From positions 1 to 9,457 of the forward strand of contig CAYNCU010000166.1 in assembly GCA_964395765.1 (NCBI GenBank): a stretch of 9,457 nucleotides of DNA, given 5' to 3'. Made by a program: the position numbers and the translations under genes. This document shows positions 6,016 to 9,457 of the stretch, in pieces (position 1 is the first letter of the stretch; each line of letters starts with the position of its first letter). The notes under the pieces were generated by a model. That model worked only from the letters and a program-made list of their open reading frames with translations, did no database searches and had not been told where the DNA came from. The DNA is from DATDPY01 sp964395765. GTDB taxonomy: Bacteria; Bacteroidota; Bacteroidia; Cytophagales; Cyclobacteriaceae.

Positions 6016-9000
6016 ATGAAGATCGTTAAGTTTTTGCTTGCATGCCTTTCGGTAGTGATCCTGGTTTTCAGGCAATCGCAGGCCGCCACGGATCCCGGCA
6101 TCGAGTTCAGGGAAAACAAAGGCCAGTGGGCTCCGGAAATACTTTACCGGGCCGAACTGAGTAACGGCTATCTTTTTGTCACCAAAAAAGGACTTAGTTA
6201 TATTTTATTTCAACATAACTCCTTTAAAAATTTCCCTGACCAAGGAGACAACCTGACCCTTTCAGCTGATAACAATCGACGGGGTCCGGAACAAAATAAG
6301 GTACCGATTAATATCCAGGCTTTCAAACTTCATTTTGCCGGAATGTCCGATGAACCGGAAATAATACCCGGGGGAAAAAAGAAAACATACTATAATTACT
6401 TCACCGGTAGCGACTCCGCAAAGTGGGCCCATCATGTTTCTGCCTACGGTGAAATTGTTTACAAAGACCTGTACCCCGGCATCAATTTCAGGATCTACAG
6501 CAAGAAAGGCTACATGGAATATGATTTCATTATAAAAAAAGGGGCCGACCTCAGCAGGCTGAAATATTACTATTCAGGGATTGACTCCATCAAAAAAGAA
6601 TTCAACAATCTTTATATTTCTACCGCTATCGGAAAAATTACCGAGAACTCCCCCTATGCTTATCAGCTCCATGGCCGGGACACGGTTCGGGTGCCCTGCC
6701 ATTTTAAACTGAAAGGAAATGAAATCAATTTTGATTTTCCGAAGGGATACAACCGGAAATACGATCTGATTATCGATCCCTTACTTGTATTTTCAACTTA
6801 TTCAGGCTCCACCATGGATAACTGGGGCAACACGGCTACTTTCGACAAATACGGCAATGTTTATTCGGGTGGAACGGTATGGGATTATTACGGAGGGTCT
6901 CTCCCGGTTGATTCCGGCGCATTTCAGTCCACCTTCGGCGGAGTATGGGACGTGGCCCTATTAAAATTTGATTCCACCGGGAAAAATTTAATTTATGGGA
7001 CCTACCTTGGAGGGTCGGACAGTGAAACTCCTTTAAGTCTCATTGTCAATAATAAAAATGAGCTGGTGATACTCGGGATCACCGGTTCTTCCGATTTTCC
7101 GGTTACTACAAATGCTTATTCAAAACAATTTTCAGGCGGGGATACCGTAACCAATGCACTCGGCATATATAATGGCGTCCCCTTTTTTGGTGTGGCGTAT
7201 ATGCATGGCAGTGATTTTTTCATTTCGAAATTAAGCGAAGATGGAAGTGAATTAATCGCTTCCACTTATCTTGGCGGCAGTCGAAAGGAAGGAATCAATA
7301 ATGCTCAGGGTTTACCGCTTTCCCGTAACTATGGCGATGAATTCCGGGGCGAGGTGAATATTGACAATTCGGATAACATCTACGTTGTTTCCAATACTTC
7401 ATCTCCGGATTTCCCGATTGTTAACGGCTTTCAGAAGGAATTTGGCGGCGGGATGCAGGATGGAATTGTTGCCAAGTTAAGCCCCGATCTTTCGGCTTTA
7501 TTGTGGAGTACTTTCCTGGGAGGAAAAGATCTGGATGCCGCATACAGCATAAAAATCTCGGATGGAAATTATGTTGTCGTTGCCGGAGGAACCATGAGTA
7601 ACGATTTCCCCGTAACGACCGGAGCTTATCACACCGGTTTTGGAGGAGATGTTGACGGCTTTATAGCAAGGATCTCCGATGACGGTCAATCCCTGTTATC
7701 CTCGACCTACGTCGGAACTTCAGGGTACGACCAGATTTATTTTACCGATCTTGACAAGAATGAAAATATATATGCCTATGGCCAGACCGACGGAAACTAT
7801 CCGGTCAGCGACAGCGTTTACCATAACCCGAACAGCGGGCAATTCATACAAAAATTCAGCAAGGATCTGTCTACATCAGTTTTCAGCACGGTAATCGGGT
7901 CAGGTTCAGGATCGCCGGATATTTCTCCCACTGCCTTCCTCGTCAATGATTGCGGAAATATTTTCTTGAGCGGCTGGGGCGGCAGGATCAATCATTATAT
8001 TACAAAATATGTTGGTGGTTACACGACGGGCATGCCGGTAACGAATGACGCCTTTCAGTCTACCACCGATGGTTCTGATTTTTATCTGATGGTTTTATCA
8101 GAAAACGCAAAAGATTTACTATACGCGACTTTTTTAGGGGCGGTTACCTCCCGGGAAGGAGAACATGTGGACGGAGGTACCAGCCGTTTTGATAAAAGGG
8201 GTATCGTTTATCATGCGATTTGTGCCTGCCGCGACAACTCCCAGTTTCCTACGACGCCTGGTGTTTGGTCGAATGCAAACAATTGTCCCCAGGGCTGCAA
8301 TAACGGCGTATTTAAATTTGACCTGGCATCCCTGAAAGCCCGGTTCGGCACGAACAATACCACCTTTGATAATCCGGGAATTACCAGCGGATGTTACCCC
8401 TTCGACGTCGTATTCCTTAACCGAAGCATAGGGGGAAAAGTATTTCAATGGTATTTCGGTGACGGTACAAGCAAAGTTCAGCGGGACAGTGTATTTCATG
8501 AATATACGAAACCCGGTTCCTATGTGGTCTCGCTATACGCTTATGACGAAAATACTTGTCAACAGCATGATATTGCCACCAGCCGGATCAGGGTATTTGA
8601 ATCCCATTTCAGTTTCCCGCCCGATACAACAATTTGTCAGGGAACCAGGGTGCAACTGATTGCCGGCGGAGCGGTTAAATTCAACTGGTCGCCGGCTTAT
8701 GGATTGAATGATCCTGCCGTTTCCGCCCCTATTGCATCTCCTGATTCTTCAATCACTTATACTTTAAACATGAGTGACGAACATGATTGTAAAACGGAAG
8801 ATTCGGTCAGGGTTACGGTCATCCCATCGGTGAAGATCAATTTTAAAACAACATTGCTCTACGATTGCAAATCACGGACAAAAGTCGAGCTTAGCAATTC
8901 AACTGAAAATGCCGATCGGTTTTTATGGGACCTGGGGGATGGAAACTTCTCGGATGAAAAAGAAATGGTCTATCAATATGCCGATACCGGAAATTATATA

Positions 9001-9306
9001 ATCCGGTTATATGCTTATGGCGGAAATACGTGCAGTGATTCAGCTAATACCAGGGTTCATATCAGTAAGCTGTTTACGCCCAATGTAATCACGCCGAATA
9101 ATGATAACCGGAATGATCGCTTTGTGATCAACTTCGACCAATCAATTAAACTGAACGTCCTGAACCGCTGGGGAGAGCCTGTCTTTCATTCGGATAATTA
9201 TTTAAACAACTGGGATGCGAAAGGTTTGCCTGCCGGAGTTTATTATTATGAACTCGATCTTGATAAGAATACGCGGTGTAACGGATGGGTGGAAGTATTG
9301 AAATAA
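6016..9306 (+). CDS. Secreted SBBP-repeat/PKD protein with T9SS type-B (CHU_C) sorting domain
   Basis: This 1096-residue protein starts with a signal peptide (about 1-23: KIVKFLLACLSVVILVF, then SQA before the likely cut). Residues about 30-255 form a DUF7948-like domain opening with FRENKGQWAPEILY. Residues about 258-780 carry several SBBP beta-propeller repeats, each showing a pattern such as KLSEDGSELIASTYLGGS followed by SDFPVT. A PKD domain follows at about 787-860 (WYFGDGTSKVQ, then HEYTKPGSYVVSLYAYD), then an Ig-like domain at about 862-936 (TICQGTRVQLIAGG). A second PKD domain is at about 940-1016 (WDLGDGNFSDEKEMVYQY). The end (1017-1096) is the gliding-motility-associated CHU_C domain: FTPNVITPNNDNRNDRF, then LNRWGEPVF and LPAGVYYYEL. 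CHU_C is the type-B signal for export by the type IX system, so the protein should be exported to the cell surface or released. Its substrate or partner is unknown. It is divergent from the operon and probably unrelated in function. Confidence 0.9.
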   Translation: MKIVKFLLACLSVVILVFRQSQAATDPGIEFRENKGQWAPEILYRAELSNGYLFVTKKGLSYILFQHNSFKNFPDQGDNLTLSADNNRRGPEQNKVPINIQAFKLHFAGMSDEPEIIPGGKKKTYYNYFTGSDSAKWAHHVSAYGEIVYKDLYPGINFRIYSKKGYMEYDFIIKKGADLSRLKYYYSGIDSIKKEFNNLYISTAIGKITENSPYAYQLHGRDTVRVPCHFKLKGNEINFDFPKGYNRKYDLIIDPLLVFSTYSGSTMDNWGNTATFDKYGNVYSGGTVWDYYGGSLPVDSGAFQSTFGGVWDVALLKFDSTGKNLIYGTYLGGSDSETPLSLIVNNKNELVILGITGSSDFPVTTNAYSKQFSGGDTVTNALGIYNGVPFFGVAYMHGSDFFISKLSEDGSELIASTYLGGSRKEGINNAQGLPLSRNYGDEFRGEVNIDNSDNIYVVSNTSSPDFPIVNGFQKEFGGGMQDGIVAKLSPDLSALLWSTFLGGKDLDAAYSIKISDGNYVVVAGGTMSNDFPVTTGAYHTGFGGDVDGFIARISDDGQSLLSSTYVGTSGYDQIYFTDLDKNENIYAYGQTDGNYPVSDSVYHNPNSGQFIQKFSKDLSTSVFSTVIGSGSGSPDISPTAFLVNDCGNIFLSGWGGRINHYITKYVGGYTTGMPVTNDAFQSTTDGSDFYLMVLSENAKDLLYATFLGAVTSREGEHVDGGTSRFDKRGIVYHAICACRDNSQFPTTPGVWSNANNCPQGCNNGVFKFDLASLKARFGTNNTTFDNPGITSGCYPFDVVFLNRSIGGKVFQWYFGDGTSKVQRDSVFHEYTKPGSYVVSLYAYDENTCQQHDIATSRIRVFESHFSFPPDTTICQGTRVQLIAGGAVKFNWSPAYGLNDPAVSAPIASPDSSITYTLNMSDEHDCKTEDSVRVTVIPSVKINFKTTLLYDCKSRTKVELSNSTENADRFLWDLGDGNFSDEKEMVYQYADTGNYIIRLYAYGGNTCSDSANTRVHISKLFTPNVITPNNDNRNDRFVINFDQSIKLNVLNRWGEPVFHSDNYLNNWDAKGLPAGVYYYELDLDKNTRCNGWVEVLK

Positions 9307-9457
9307 AGGCTCATGGTTAATTATGTTAATTTAATTACCAGGTAAGAAATGAAAATCAAAGATCTGAAACTAAAAACATATACAAGCCTTAATCCCCATT
9401 CAAGAAGGGACGGGTATCGTTTGATTAAGTGTCCATGATTTTAACAGGAAACCGATT

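Noticed and set aside
8134..8499. 121-codon minus-strand frame inside the secreted protein gene
   Set aside because: It is antisense to the SBBP/PKD region, whose frame is uninterrupted and domain-rich.
9318..9337. AT-rich palindromic stretch after the secreted protein gene as a terminator
   Set aside because: The TTAATTA/TAATTTAATTA repeats lack a GC-rich stem followed by a T-run, so an intrinsic terminator is not supported.
9349..9438. 29-codon plus-strand frame downstream of the secreted protein gene
   Set aside because: Too short, with no recognisable similarity and no strong ribosome site; it could be chance or the start of an unreadable downstream gene.

Overview
The window looks like part of a chromosome from an anaerobic, or at least facultatively anaerobic, member of the Bacteroidota. 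Three things suggest this: a large secreted protein ending in the gliding-motility/type IX secretion C-terminal domain, mostly weak Shine-Dalgarno sequences, and an oxygen-sensitive glycyl radical enzyme. I see no tRNA, rRNA, CRISPR array or insertion sequence.

The left 60% is one minus-strand gene run, read right to left. It begins with a radical SAM activase (5709-4807), followed by an 804-residue glycyl radical enzyme (4802-2388), a ROK-family sugar kinase (2386-1427) and a DeoR-family regulator (1424-678). The gaps between these four genes are only 4, 1 and 2 bases, so they almost certainly form one operon. Downstream on the same strand lie a remnant of a GH20-like glycosidase (about 690-361) and the start of a DUF5009 membrane acyltransferase that runs off the left edge (343-1).

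The glycyl radical enzyme is the key gene. From remembered sequence it closely resembles E. coli YbiW, and its activase resembles YbiY. YbiW was recently reported to open the ring of 1,5-anhydroglucitol 6-phosphate to 1-deoxy-fructose 6-phosphate, which FSA-type aldolases then split ('anhydroglycolysis'). Here the pair is coupled to a ROK kinase and a DeoR regulator, a family that usually senses sugar phosphates. My reading is that the kinase phosphorylates a free anhydrohexitol, the radical enzyme cleaves it, and the regulator responds to a phosphorylated intermediate. The kinase has Met in place of the ROK-motif Glu that aligns with the residue contacting glucose O1 in E. coli glucokinase. 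That would suit a substrate with no anomeric hydroxyl. No aldolase or transporter gene is in the window.

A 306-base divergent intergenic region (5710-6015) holds a cluster of CTTTC/GAAAG half-sites upstream of the activase, which is a candidate operator for the DeoR protein. It also holds a Bacteroidota-type -7 element for the rightward gene. The right third is one plus-strand gene (6016-9306) for a 1096-residue secreted protein: signal peptide, N-terminal DUF7948-like domain, SBBP beta-propeller repeats, PKD and Ig-like domains, and a type-B T9SS sorting domain. The last 151 bases contain no gene I can support.
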